Origin: Bacteroidota bacterium
GTDB taxonomy: Bacteria; Bacteroidota; Bacteroidia; Chitinophagales; Chitinophagaceae
Reading direction: 5' to 3'
DNA: 43,334 nucleotides
Assembly: GCA_026391195.1 (NCBI GenBank)
Contig: JAPLEI010000106.1
Span: 5,601 to 48,934 of the forward strand
This document shows positions 33,638-42,523 of the stretch, in pieces. The translations under genes and the position numbers were made by a program. Every line of letters starts with the position of its first letter. Within the stretch, counting starts at the first letter, position 1. Under the pieces are notes generated by a model, which was not told the DNA's origin, searched no databases, and saw nothing but the letters and a program-made list of their open reading frames with translations.

Positions 33638-33706
33638 GACGATTGTTTTTATTTCTTCACACCGTGTCAGGAATTGTGAAGAGGTGATAGCTTACACTAT
33701 CGGGTT

Positions 33707-33738
33707 AAAAAAAACTGCCACCTCGTGGGAGGGGCAGT
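33707..33738 (-). terminator. Terminator-like hairpin between rpoA and rplQ
   Basis: ACTGCC-A-CCTC (33714-33724) pairs with GAGG-GGCAGT (33729-33738) around GTGG, with one bulged A. On the minus strand T8 follows (33714-33707). It lies 5 bases after the rpoA stop and before rplQ. A second inverted repeat, TCTTCACA/TGTGAAGA (33654-33682), follows before the rplQ start. Confidence 0.8.
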
Positions 33739-33742
33739 AATA

Positions 33743-34744
33743 TTAGTTATCGAGATTGTCTAATCCCAGTTTATTCAAATCCATACCGAAGCTCAATCCT
33801 CTTTCAGTTAACACCTGCTCAATTTCAGAGAGTGATTTCTGACCAAAGTTTCTAAACTTCATCAGGTCTTCCTGCTCGTATTGAACCAGTTCACTGAGGC
33901 TGTTGATTTTAGCAGCTTTCAGGCAATTGAATGCACGAACGGAAAGGTCTAGATCTTCCAGTGGTGTTTTCAATACTTTGCGTAACTGAAGCACATGCTC
34001 ATCTACTACATCTTCTTTCTTATCTTCTTTATTATCGAACGTGATGTTTTCATCGGTGATAATCATCAGGTGCTGGATCAGAATACGAGAAGCCTGTTTA
34101 ACAGCATCTTCGGGGTGAATGGTACCATCCGTAGCTACATCAAGGATCAGTTTTTCGTAGTCGGTTCTTTGTTCTACCCGGTAGTTTTCAATTGCGTATT
34201 TTACGTTTTTGATTGGGGTATGAATAGAATCGATGGCGATGTATCCGAAAGCAGCATCTTTCACTTTATTTTCTTCTGCAGGAATATAACCACGTCCTTT
34301 TCCGATGTGTAGTTCGATTTCCATTTTAGCAGAAGCGTCCATGGTACAAATCACGAGTTCGGGATTCATTACCTGGAAATTTTGAGAATGTTCACCAATC
34401 ATGCCCGCTGTGAATTCGGTGCGACCTTTAATGGTAAGCACAATTCTTTCGGTAAGCACTTCATGATCAACATTTTTCTTAAAACGAACCTGCTTCAGGT
34501 TCAGGATCATTTCGGTAACATCTTCGGTTACTCCTTTGATGGTAGCAAACTCGTGGTTGAGTCCTTCAATCTTAACCCCTACAAGGGCATATCCCTCCAG
34601 AGAGCTAAGCAATACCCGGCGAAGGGCATTACCAACGGTTAATCCGAATCCTGGTTCTAGAGGACGGAATTCGAATTGTCCTTCAAACTCAGTTGCTTTT
34701 TGTAAAACGATTTTGTCGGGTTTCTGAAAGCTTAATATGGCCAT
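33743..34744 (-). CDS. rpoA: DNA-directed RNA polymerase alpha subunit
   Basis: A 333-residue alpha subunit. The N-terminal dimerisation domain (to about residue 235) contains GFGLTVGNALRRVLLSSLEGYALV and IEGLNHEFATIKGVTEDV. The C-terminal domain starts LSVRAFNCLKAAKINSLSELV and ends with the promoter-contact helix near GQKSLSEIEQVLTERG. Length and motifs are normal. It is between rpsD and rplQ in the alpha operon. Confidence 0.98.
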   Translation of the reverse strand: MAILSFQKPDKIVLQKATEFEGQFEFRPLEPGFGLTVGNALRRVLLSSLEGYALVGVKIEGLNHEFATIKGVTEDVTEMILNLKQVRFKKNVDHEVLTERIVLTIKGRTEFTAGMIGEHSQNFQVMNPELVICTMDASAKMEIELHIGKGRGYIPAEENKVKDAAFGYIAIDSIHTPIKNVKYAIENYRVEQRTDYEKLILDVATDGTIHPEDAVKQASRILIQHLMIITDENITFDNKEDKKEDVVDEHVLQLRKVLKTPLEDLDLSVRAFNCLKAAKINSLSELVQYEQEDLMKFRNFGQKSLSEIEQVLTERGLSFGMDLNKLGLDNLDN

Positions 34745-34770
34745 ATTAATACTTGTTTATTTGTTTAATG

Positions 34771-34836
34771 CGGTAAATTTTTATTTACCGGGATGAGTGA
34801 AATTGCAATGGTTGCCAACAAAATCGGCAACCATTG
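34771..34836 (-). promoter_or_regulatory. Two intercistronic hairpins between rpsD and rpoA
   Basis: CAATGGTTGCC (34806-34816) pairs perfectly with GGCAACCATTG (34826-34836). CGGTAAAT (34771-34778) pairs with ATTTACCG (34783-34790) around T4. Neither has a U-tract on the minus strand, so they are more likely processing, stability or translational-control structures than terminators. Confidence 0.7.
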
Positions 34837-34841
34837 GATTA

Positions 34842-35447
34842 TTATTTTGAATACAATTCTACAATCAGTTGTTCTTTGATATTCTCAGGAACATTTTCTC
34901 TCTCTGGGAAAGTAATAAAAGTACCCTTCATTTCCGTTTCGTTCCAGTCTACCCATCCGAACTTAGGATTTTTACCCCGGCTCTTGCTGGTTACGGCTGA
35001 ATTAACGGCACTCTTTGGGCGATAGCCAATCACATCACCTGGCTTACACTGGTAAGAAGGAATGTTCATCACTTCTCCGTTTACGGTAACGTGCTTATGA
35101 TTTACCAACTGACGTGCTTCGGGACGGCTGGCTGTTAAGCCCATGCGGTAGATGGTATTATCCAATCTTGCTTCCAGTAACTTAATCAGGTTTTCACCGG
35201 TAACTCCTTTTAAACGCTGGGCTTCTTCGAAGGTTTTACGGAACTGGCGCTCTAATACACCATAGGTATATTTGGCTTTTTGTTTTTCACGCAATTGGAG
35301 GGCATACTCACCCAGTGTTTTGCGTTTGCGGGCAGCACCGTGTTGACCGGGAGGGTTGCTGTTTTTTCCCAACCATTTTCCGTTTCCGAGAATTGGTTCT
35401 CCGAAAATGCGGGAGATTTTTGTTTTGGGGCCTGTGTAACGTGCCAT
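34842..35447 (-). CDS. rpsD: 30S ribosomal protein S4
   Basis: A primary 16S rRNA-binding protein and, in many bacteria, the repressor of its own alpha operon. The 201-residue protein starts MARYTGPKTKISRIFGEPI and carries an S4 RNA-binding domain (RLDNTIYRMGLTASRPEARQ). The N-terminus has no cysteines, so it is the zinc-free form. The frame is open upstream to an ATG at 35480, but those 11 residues are not conserved and the ATG at 35447 is preferred. Confidence 0.97.
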   Translation of the reverse strand: MARYTGPKTKISRIFGEPILGNGKWLGKNSNPPGQHGAARKRKTLGEYALQLREKQKAKYTYGVLERQFRKTFEEAQRLKGVTGENLIKLLEARLDNTIYRMGLTASRPEARQLVNHKHVTVNGEVMNIPSYQCKPGDVIGYRPKSAVNSAVTSKSRGKNPKFGWVDWNETEMKGTFITFPERENVPENIKEQLIVELYSK

Positions 35448-35516
35448 AGTATTGATTGATTTTTTAGTGACGGTATTCAATCAAAAAATCTAAAATAGAT
35501 TGAACACCCGGTTATG

Positions 35517-35537
35517 AAAAAACCGGCCAATGGCCGG
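35517..35537 (-). terminator. Terminator-like hairpin between rpsK and rpsD
   Basis: CCGGCC (35523-35528) pairs with GGCCGG (35532-35537) around 3 bases. On the minus strand T6 follows (35522-35517). It lies 4 bases after the rpsK stop, inside the operon. A second inverted repeat, TTCAATC/GATTGAA (35476-35504), follows before rpsD. Confidence 0.75.
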
Positions 35538-35541
35538 CAGA

Positions 35542-35952
35542 TTAAACTCTTCTTTGTTTGGGAGGGCGACAACCATTGTGTGGCAGGGGCGTAACGTCTT
35601 TGATAGCCGTTACTTCAATACCAGACTGTGCAATGGAACGGATAGCACCTTCTCTTCCTGATCCAGGACCTTTTACAAATACATCCACCCGCTTTAAGCC
35701 AGCATCCAAGGCTGTTTTTGCAGCATCGGCAGCAGCCATCTGAGCAGCATAGGGCGTATTTTTCTTAGAACCCCTGAAACCCATTTTACCGGCACTGCTC
35801 CAACTAATAACCTGTCCGGATTTATTGGTAAAACTGATAATAATGTTGTTGAAAGTAGCGGAGATACGTACTTCTCCAGTAGCATCTACTTTTACTACTC
35901 TTTTTTTAGCAACCGCCTTGGCGCTGTTTTGTGCTTTTTGTGGTTTAGCCAT
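35542..35952 (-). CDS. rpsK: 30S ribosomal protein S11
   Basis: A platform protein of the small subunit. The 136-residue protein has a basic N-terminal tail of about 20 residues, then the conserved core with [48 protein letters not shown] and the C-terminal [12 protein letters not shown]. Length and motifs are normal. It lies between rpsM and rpsD in the operon. Confidence 0.98.
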   Translation of the reverse strand: MAKPQKAQNSAKAVAKKRVVKVDATGEVRISATFNNIIISFTNKSGQVISWSSAGKMGFRGSKKNTPYAAQMAAADAAKTALDAGLKRVDVFVKGPGSGREGAIRSIAQSGIEVTAIKDVTPLPHNGCRPPKQRRV

Positions 35953-36054
35953 TTGTTTTTTTTGAGGTAATCGTTTATTAATTATTCCGCCGTAGTGGAA
36001 ACCTTTCTACTCTCCCTTCCGAAGAAGATCTAAGTAAAAAAGGATTTTTTGTTT

Positions 36055-36080
36055 GCCAATTCAGCATATCCCGAATTGGC
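36055..36080 (-). promoter_or_regulatory. Hairpin between rpsM and rpsK
   Basis: GCCAATTC (36055-36062) pairs with GAATTGGC (36073-36080) around a 10-nt loop, 8 bases after the rpsM stop. On the minus strand it is followed by an A-rich stretch, so it is not an intrinsic terminator. Confidence 0.65.
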
Positions 36081-36088
36081 GGGTATTA

Positions 36089-36469
36089 CTATTTCTTAGC
36101 TACTTTCTTTTTACCGGCAACCGTTTTCCGCTTTCCTTTACGGGTACGGCTGTTGGTTTTAGTACGTTGTCCACGAACCGGTAAACCTTTCCGGTGACGG
36201 AGGCCGCGATAACAGGCAATGTCTAATAAACGCTTAATGCTCATAGACACTTCACTACGCAAAGCACCTTCTACCTTAAACTCGGCATTTATAATATTCC
36301 GGATAGCTCCTTGCTCATCGTCGTTCCATTGATTTACTTTTTTATTGTAATCAATGCCTGCCTTCGTTAAAATGTACTGAGCAGTTGAACGTCCGATTCC
36401 GAAGATGTAAGTCAGACCAATTTCTCCTCTTTTATTTTTGGGGAGATCTATACCGGCGATACGGGCCAT
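36089..36469 (-). CDS. rpsM: 30S ribosomal protein S13
   Basis: A head protein of the small subunit that contacts the 50S subunit. The 126-residue protein starts [26 protein letters not shown]. It contains a helix-two-turns-helix region and the basic C-terminal [20 protein letters not shown]. The very C-terminus is Lys-rich (KKKVAKK). It follows rpmJ in the canonical order. Confidence 0.98.
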   Translation of the reverse strand: MARIAGIDLPKNKRGEIGLTYIFGIGRSTAQYILTKAGIDYNKKVNQWNDDEQGAIRNIINAEFKVEGALRSEVSMSIKRLLDIACYRGLRHRKGLPVRGQRTKTNSRTRKGKRKTVAGKKKVAKK

Positions 36470-36542
36470 AGCGTGTATTTTGTTAGATGATGATACTTAG
36501 TTAAATCGATTACTTTAGGAAGCCATTGCACCTCCAAAGAAA

Positions 36543-36659
36543 TTATCCCTGACGCTGCTTAAAGCGAGGATTCTTTTTGTTGATTACGAACAACTTTCCT
36601 TTCCGCTTCACGATCTTGCAATCAACACTTCTTTTTTTAATGGAAGCTCTGACTTTCAT
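36543..36659 (-). CDS. rpmJ: 50S ribosomal protein L36
   Basis: A 38-residue protein found by reading the gap between rpsM and infA. It starts [20 protein letters not shown] and ends NPRFKQRQG, unmistakably L36. The usual zinc ligands Cys11, Cys27 and His33 are replaced by Ser, Asn and Phe, and only Cys14 remains. It is therefore a zinc-free variant. The position after infA and before rpsM is canonical. Confidence 0.96.
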   Translation of the reverse strand: MKVRASIKKRSVDCKIVKRKGKLFVINKKNPRFKQRQG

Positions 36660-36697
36660 AACAATAGTTTTTAAAAATACGGTAGGCTTATGCCTGC

Positions 36698-36916
36698 TTA
36701 TTTATACCTAAAAATGATTCTTCCCCTTGTTAAATCGTATGGACTCATCTCAACTCCCACTTTATCACCTGGTAAAATTCGGATATAGTGCATCCGCATT
36801 TTTCCCGAGATGGTGGCCAATATTTCGTGGCCATTTTCTAACTTTACCCGGAACATCGCGTTGCTCAGCGCTTCCAGAATAACGCCATCTTGTTTAATCA
36901 GTGGTTGTTTAGACAT
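36698..36916 (-). CDS. infA: Translation initiation factor IF-1
   Basis: A 72-residue S1/OB-fold protein that binds the ribosomal A site during initiation. It contains [38 protein letters not shown] and ends GRIIFRYK. Length is standard. It is the first gene of this operon: a -7 box lies 16 bases upstream, and the next upstream gene is an outer-membrane protein rather than secY or map. Confidence 0.98.
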   Translation of the reverse strand: MSKQPLIKQDGVILEALSNAMFRVKLENGHEILATISGKMRMHYIRILPGDKVGVEMSPYDLTRGRIIFRYK

Positions 36917-36932
36917 ACAATTTTTGGGGCTG

Positions 36933-36940
36933 CAAAGATA
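36933..36940 (-). promoter_or_regulatory. -7 box (TATCTTTG) of the infA-rplQ operon
   Basis: An exact TAnnTTTG match on the minus strand, 16 bases before the infA ATG. It lies in the 125-base gap after the upstream outer-membrane protein gene. It predicts a short leader of about 12 nt. Confidence 0.65.
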
Positions 36941-37041
36941 CGAAAGTCGGGTCAGATAAAGAAAAAAAGGTGAGTAAAAATTCGTTTTTTGTGGAAAAAA
37001 GGGTGAAAATCAACCCAATCAGTGCCAAAATCCCAATTTTC

Positions 37042-39816
37042 TTAGTATAATAGGTTAACCGGGAGGATAATTTCCCAGCGGTTGGCACTTCCCGTGGGTT
37101 GAAATTCGGGCTGTAAAAGTCGCGAATAGCGAAACCCGAAACTCACCGGCAACTGGTTCCACCACCGGGTGTCGAAATACCATTCAGTTCCTACCGAATT
37201 AAAGGTACGTTGTAAACCGGTACGCCGGCTGATGCCGATGGTATGATCGTAAAATACTGCTGTTCTTACCCGCAAGAGATACACCATTTGGGCCCACCCC
37301 CTTTCGGGATAAGCCACCGGAAAATGATAGCTGAGGCTTCCCCCAATCAAATCGGGATAATCTACTGCCTGATAGCCCCTGGCAAAAGGAAACCGGTTGG
37401 TGAAATAGTATTGTTTCAGGGTATCGCGGGTTTGAGCCGCAGCTGTAATTACCCAATGATGAACGGGTGAGAATCCTGGCAACCAAAGCGAGCCCCTGGC
37501 CAGCCACTGATAGGCCGATCGGGGAGCTGCCGATGTTTTATAGGTAAGGGAAAACGCATGGGCATATTGGGGAAATATTTGCTGGCGCGACTGTTGCACC
37601 TGACTGGAATATTGCAGCGACGATTCAACCGTTACCTGATCAAAATTATTCAGCCATTTTTGCGCAATCCCCGTATACTGAATCTGCCGGAAATTGAGCG
37701 AAGATTGCAGGGTTAACCACCTGTATCGATTACCGCCCGACAAATTAAGCGGCAAGCGCCCACCCACATACGCATTCCTTTCCTGAAAGTTTACCAGCGT
37801 ATCGGCATTCCATCGGGCAGTGCGATTCCAGGTATGCTGAAAACCCGCCATTGGCTGCAAATAGGTTCCTCCATAAATGCCATCATACCCAACCCGATGG
37901 CTCCCTTCATTCTGGTTATATACATACTGCAGCTGATGCTGAAAAGTTTTTAAAACATTTTCTCCATATACCGTAAAACTGTATTCGGGTAGTTCGAAAA
38001 ATGGCCGATAACTATGAAAATTGAAAGGTCGCGCACCCTGCCGATATCGGGTAACCGGATAATTGCCAGGGGAAACGTTGGCTAGCCATTCCCGATTTTC
38101 TTTTTCATAGGCCAGGTTTTTGTAAATGGGTACCAGTGCATCCATCGGTTGTACTTTTTCCCAAAGTGGTTGAATCATAGCCAACCGAAACCCATTACCC
38201 GTAAAAACAGATGCAAGTAGTTGCTCACTGTTTAACAAAGCACCTTGGTATATTCCGGTTGTTGACCGGCTAAGGCGGTAAACTGAACCTGTTTTAGAGA
38301 GTAAAGCCCATATTTCATCCCCCTGCTGATGGGTAGTGCTAAACAGCAAGGTATCGGATTGCACTTGCAAATGGGCAATCACGCGATTGGTCAATGGCAT
38401 CAACCATCGAACTGAATCTACAGAACCGGGGGTTACTTCCACAATCGACATGTACCCCCGATTATCGCGAATGGTTGCAAAAAAATGATCTGAATTGGCA
38501 GCAAACCGGGGTTCTAATAGTTGATAGGTTGGCATACTCAATCGGAAATTTTCCCTACCCTCTTTCGATAACCTTACAATGGAAGCATCTTTTCCGGGAG
38601 GTATTTCCGATACCAATATTTGGTTACCATCCTCCGAAATATCCGGGGTTACCATTTTTTCCCGCTTGAGAAGGGTTTCCGTTTGCCCGGTTTGGGTAGA
38701 AAGAACTACGATACGAGTATAATCGTGATTTCCCCAGCGCGTGTCGGGCTTTATGGAAGCATAAATAATTTTTCCATTACGGTAAGTAAATGCATCATCT
38801 ATAGCAATTTGGCGATTAGCTAACAGGGTTTCAGTTCCATCCGCATTTACCCGATAAAAAGCAGGAATGGCACGGTCGTTTTTCTTCAATACCCAAACAG
38901 CCGACTGATCTACTTTAACCGGTAAAAGGTAATCGGTTAGTCCTTTTTTTGAAACTGCCGTTACCCATTGCATCGAATCTACCTTAGGCATATTAGTTTG
39001 ATAATCTTGTAAAGCCGATTGAACAAACTTTGAAAAAGTTAATCCGGTTTCTTGTTGTATGGCATGTTGAAAAGGATATACCCATCCCCGAAAAGCGGCT
39101 GCCTGCTTGCTTACCGTAGGCCAGAATGCATTGCCATACTGTTTTCTTCCATATGCCACCAATAAATAGCCCAATGCATAATGATCGGGCACATACTTTC
39201 TCAGCGACCCATTGCGCAAATAATCATATCGAACCGGAGGTTGTGTTGCCCACCAGGCAGGCATTTGCTGCATAAATCGGGGCAAACTTCCCCTACCCTG
39301 TTGAGAATAGCGGGTTTCGTTATCTACTGCCTCTCCCTCAAAAAACCAATCGGGAACCGATAAGGCATTGGCCAAGGCCTGGCCCTGTTCACCCAATACA
39401 AATCTTGCGAATCGGGATACCCCAATATTCAATCGATCATATTGCTGCACATGTTTCCATTCATGTATTGCCAACAAATCACTGAAACGATTGGCGCCCA
39501 AAGTAAACAATTGACGGGGAGGGGTTATATACCATTCACTGCGCCAGGGAGCTAATCCTACATACCCATTAGAAATAAGGGTTTGATCGCGAATAATCAG
39601 ATTGATTTTGTGATGCCGGCTACTGTCTTTTTGTTGTAACCCGTGGATAATTCCAACAATACGTTGGGCCTGCCCATCATACCCTTCTGGAAAAATGATC
39701 CGCAGCGTGTCGGTATTTATTTGATGCCAGCGGAATGCAGCTGGTGTTCCTCCAAAAGGCTGCGCACTTAAATGTAAAGCCCCAAAAAAAACCAACAGTA
39801 TCAATAGAACTCTCAT
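37042..39816 (-). CDS. Outer-membrane protein: metallopeptidase-like, beta-propeller and beta-barrel domains
   Basis: A 924-residue exported protein with a signal peptide at residues 1-19 (LLILLVFFGALHLSAQ). An M1/MA-like gluzincin domain carries HEWKH at 118-122, with the likely third zinc ligand Glu160 in WFFEGEA. The middle part (about 290-560) has WD40/TolB-like repeats, including ISEDGNQILVSEIP. The C-terminal third (about 610-924) is a string of amphipathic strands with many Arg, Tyr and Trp residues, ending ILPVNLLY, consistent with an outer-membrane barrel. A surface-exposed or periplasm-facing protease fused to its own barrel is the simplest reading. The substrate is unknown. Confidence 0.8.
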   Translation of the reverse strand: MRVLLILLVFFGALHLSAQPFGGTPAAFRWHQINTDTLRIIFPEGYDGQAQRIVGIIHGLQQKDSSRHHKINLIIRDQTLISNGYVGLAPWRSEWYITPPRQLFTLGANRFSDLLAIHEWKHVQQYDRLNIGVSRFARFVLGEQGQALANALSVPDWFFEGEAVDNETRYSQQGRGSLPRFMQQMPAWWATQPPVRYDYLRNGSLRKYVPDHYALGYLLVAYGRKQYGNAFWPTVSKQAAAFRGWVYPFQHAIQQETGLTFSKFVQSALQDYQTNMPKVDSMQWVTAVSKKGLTDYLLPVKVDQSAVWVLKKNDRAIPAFYRVNADGTETLLANRQIAIDDAFTYRNGKIIYASIKPDTRWGNHDYTRIVVLSTQTGQTETLLKREKMVTPDISEDGNQILVSEIPPGKDASIVRLSKEGRENFRLSMPTYQLLEPRFAANSDHFFATIRDNRGYMSIVEVTPGSVDSVRWLMPLTNRVIAHLQVQSDTLLFSTTHQQGDEIWALLSKTGSVYRLSRSTTGIYQGALLNSEQLLASVFTGNGFRLAMIQPLWEKVQPMDALVPIYKNLAYEKENREWLANVSPGNYPVTRYRQGARPFNFHSYRPFFELPEYSFTVYGENVLKTFQHQLQYVYNQNEGSHRVGYDGIYGGTYLQPMAGFQHTWNRTARWNADTLVNFQERNAYVGGRLPLNLSGGNRYRWLTLQSSLNFRQIQYTGIAQKWLNNFDQVTVESSLQYSSQVQQSRQQIFPQYAHAFSLTYKTSAAPRSAYQWLARGSLWLPGFSPVHHWVITAAAQTRDTLKQYYFTNRFPFARGYQAVDYPDLIGGSLSYHFPVAYPERGWAQMVYLLRVRTAVFYDHTIGISRRTGLQRTFNSVGTEWYFDTRWWNQLPVSFGFRYSRLLQPEFQPTGSANRWEIILPVNLLY

Positions 39817-39884
39817 ACCTGAATTTCAGTTACTGAGTTAATGAAAATGAACCCCGCAAAGTGCCTAAGAGAAAGGGTTATGAA

Positions 39885-41024
39885 TTAGCGGTTAAAAATT
39901 TCAGTCAACTTTTTTTCTAACATTTCTCCGTTCAAGTTTTTTGCTATAATCTTTCCCGAACCATCTAATAAAAAGTTCTGGGGTATCGCCCGAATTCCAT
40001 ATTGCTTAGCCACTTCATTCTCCCAATACTTCAAATCCGAAACATGGGTCCAGGTAAGTGCATCTTTGTGAATAGCATCCATCCACTTTTCTTTCGCACC
40101 CGGTTGGTCGAGACTAACGCCCACAATAGTAAATCCCTTTCCCTTAAATTGCTGAAAGGCTTTCACCACCATTGGATTTTCTCTGCGGCAGGGACCACAC
40201 CAACTGGCCCAAAAATCAACCAATACGTATTTGCCCCTAAAAGAAGAAAGGGCTACGGGATTACCCAGGGTATCATTTTGTACAAATTCGGGAGCCATAT
40301 TTCCAATAGACGTTTTGCGTGCAATGGCAATGCGGTCGCCTAAGTTTTTTCCAGAATAAGATTGCCGTGTACTGGCAGGTAATTTTGCATATAATGGATC
40401 AACCAGCTCAGGATTAATATCCCAGCCGGCAAACACGTTCACACAATACAGCGCAATAGGAGAATTCGGATTGGCGGAAACAAAATTAGCATACAACCCT
40501 TTCTGTACATTATCCATCGAATCGGCCTTGTCTTCAATCTGCTTCTTTTTGGCTGCATCGTCGCCAGCTGCTTCATACTGCTTAAATAAAGCATCCATTT
40601 GCTGATTAACCGACTGAAGGGATTTATTTAATTTGGTAAAATCGTCATGGGCTGCTGATCCTTTTACGGTTGCATTGGAGAAGGAATCTACTGAATTTAC
40701 TGTTATCGCTCCGCTGCTTATAAATATACTTAACAGATCTCTGCCTTGTACAGGTTTAACTACTTTTCCTTCGGCATCTGGCAAGTATTTTACCCGCAGG
40801 CGGGCCATCACGGGTTCGGTGATTGTTCCTTTGAAAGTATATTGCCCATTTGCAAAATCGGCACTGTCCATCTTGTTATTACCTTCTAATTGGTATTGCA
40901 GATACACTTTAGCAGCCGCTAATTTTCCGGTTGTGGCGGTTCCGCTGATGGTAAAATTTCCAGGGTTCTGTGCCTGTGCTTGCAGCAACAGGATGGTGAA
41001 CAAAAAAGTAAAAATTCTTTTCAT
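39885..41024 (-). CDS. TlpA-like thiol-disulfide oxidoreductase with DUF4369 domain
   Basis: A 379-residue periplasmic protein. The signal peptide is residues 1-19 (ending LLLQAQAQ). A DUF4369-type beta domain spans about 23-125, with a helical linker at about 125-235. A thioredoxin domain spans about 240-379, with WASWCGPCR (Cys276, Cys279) and the cis-proline at Pro348 (AIPQNF). It would reduce or isomerise disulfides in the periplasm; the partner is unknown. This architecture is widespread in Bacteroidota. The gene lies 68 bases upstream of the metallopeptidase gene in the same direction. Confidence 0.92.
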   Translation of the reverse strand: MKRIFTFLFTILLLQAQAQNPGNFTISGTATTGKLAAAKVYLQYQLEGNNKMDSADFANGQYTFKGTITEPVMARLRVKYLPDAEGKVVKPVQGRDLLSIFISSGAITVNSVDSFSNATVKGSAAHDDFTKLNKSLQSVNQQMDALFKQYEAAGDDAAKKKQIEDKADSMDNVQKGLYANFVSANPNSPIALYCVNVFAGWDINPELVDPLYAKLPASTRQSYSGKNLGDRIAIARKTSIGNMAPEFVQNDTLGNPVALSSFRGKYVLVDFWASWCGPCRRENPMVVKAFQQFKGKGFTIVGVSLDQPGAKEKWMDAIHKDALTWTHVSDLKYWENEVAKQYGIRAIPQNFLLDGSGKIIAKNLNGEMLEKKLTEIFNR

Positions 41025-41099
41025 AGTATGCTGATTTGATAGGTAAATATAATTAGTTTACTAACCAATCCCATTCAAAAAGCATAAAAGAATTTTCAA

Positions 41100-42419
41100 T
41101 TAGCGGGCAACTGCAACCGTGTACTTTACTCCTTTTATTCGGGCGTTTTTCACCTTGGGCAGCATTTCCCTAATAGCAGCACGATGCACCGCTACAAAAC
41201 TTATATGGTCTTTCACAATTACTATGCCCACCTGATCTTTTTTCAATTGGCCTTGGTGGTGTAAAAAACCAACAATATCTACCTTGCTGATTTTATCTTT
41301 TCGCCCTCCATTGATAAACAAAGTTTCCCATTTCGATTTGGGTGGCAGTGGATAGGTATAATCTAACTTTTTTTCATCGGGCACTTCCTGCAGATAATCA
41401 GGTATGGTTTCATCAGGATGTAATACCAAATAAACCGTTCCACCCCGATTCATGCGAGCAGTGCGGCCATTCCGATGAATCCAGGCTTCTTCGGATGTGG
41501 GTAGATGATAATGAATTACATTTTGCAGCGTTGGAATATCCAATCCCCGCGATGCCAGGTCGGTGGCAATCATAAAGCCTAGGGTGCCATTTGAAAATCT
41601 TACCATCGCCTGTTCCCGCTCTGATTGTTCCATACCGCCATGTAAAAAAGCCGCATCAATACCCTTCTCATGTAACAAATTAACCGTTCGATCAACCGCA
41701 TCACGATGATTACAAAACACAATGGCTTGCTCTTTTTTTAATGAACAGAGCAGCATAAACAACGTATCGATTTTATCTTTGGAAGTTGCATTTACTAAAA
41801 ACATTTGTACCGGAAGGGCCTCTTTCGATTCGTTGCCGGTAACCAATTGCAACTGCTTAACCGCAGCAAAAGCTGGCACAGGAGTTTGCTGGGTGGCTGA
41901 AACAAACACCTTTCTTACCAAGGGAGGCAGATAAGAAAATAAAGTTTTCATTTCTTCTTCAAATCCTTGGTCGAGGCATTTATCAAATTCGTCTACTATT
42001 ATGGTTTGTACCTGAGATAAAGTCAAATTCTCCCGCTTTAAATGATCGGCCAGTCTGCCAGGGGTACCTACCAATAATAAGGGCAATTCTTGCAGTTGAT
42101 CTACTTCTGTTTGAAAGGGATGCCCTCCATAGCAACCCACACATTTTACGCCGGTGTTCATCTGCTTCCACACTTGAACGATTTGCAGCACGAGTTCTCG
42201 GGAAGGCGCCATCACCAAACATTTTACCCCGGGCTTATCTATTTGCAAAACTTGTAATAGAGGTAATAAATAGGCCAATGTTTTTCCAGTGCCTGTGGGA
42301 GACTGAATCCGAATATCATCGGGTTTTGAAAAGGCTGCCAATGCATGTTCCTGCAAGGGTAACAATGCAGGAATACTACAATTTTTAAGTACTTGTTGAA
42401 GATCGGGAAGAGAATGCAT
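41100..42419 (-). CDS. DEAD/DEAH-box RNA helicase, DbpA-like
   Basis: A 439-residue RNA helicase. Motifs include SPTGTGKT, PSRELVLQI, GTPGRL, FVSATQQTP, AIVFCNHRDAVD, ATDLASRGLDIP and HRNGRTARM. Motif II reads DEFD (residues 143-146) instead of DEAD, so the alanine is replaced by phenylalanine. A C-terminal DbpA-type RNA-binding domain follows (about 365-439, starting TLFINGGRKDKISKVDI). DbpA acts on helix 92 of 23S rRNA in large-subunit assembly; a similar role here is inferred. The ATG at 42419 is chosen over a TTG at 42425, because the -7 box ends 3 nt before the ATG. Confidence 0.9.
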   Translation of the reverse strand: MHSLPDLQQVLKNCSIPALLPLQEHALAAFSKPDDIRIQSPTGTGKTLAYLLPLLQVLQIDKPGVKCLVMAPSRELVLQIVQVWKQMNTGVKCVGCYGGHPFQTEVDQLQELPLLLVGTPGRLADHLKRENLTLSQVQTIIVDEFDKCLDQGFEEEMKTLFSYLPPLVRKVFVSATQQTPVPAFAAVKQLQLVTGNESKEALPVQMFLVNATSKDKIDTLFMLLCSLKKEQAIVFCNHRDAVDRTVNLLHEKGIDAAFLHGGMEQSEREQAMVRFSNGTLGFMIATDLASRGLDIPTLQNVIHYHLPTSEEAWIHRNGRTARMNRGGTVYLVLHPDETIPDYLQEVPDEKKLDYTYPLPPKSKWETLFINGGRKDKISKVDIVGFLHHQGQLKKDQVGIVIVKDHISFVAVHRAAIREMLPKVKNARIKGVKYTVAVAR

Positions 42420-42422
42420 AGG

Positions 42423-42430
42423 CAAAGGTA
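42423..42430 (-). promoter_or_regulatory. -7 box (TACCTTTG) 3 nt before the DbpA-like gene
   Basis: An exact TAnnTTTG match on the minus strand, 3 bases before the ATG at 42419. It overlaps the alternative TTG start at 42425-42423, which argues against that start. Confidence 0.62.
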
Positions 42431-42523
42431 ATCATTCCTCCGGCAGCGGGGTAAACAGAAAAAACAGTTCCCATGCACAGGTTTCGGAGTAATAGTAGAA
42501 CTTTGCCATCAATTGAAGATAGC

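Noticed and set aside
35448..35480. Upstream ATG for rpsD at 35480
   Set aside because: The extra 11 residues precede the universal MARYTGPK start and lie in an inverted-repeat region.
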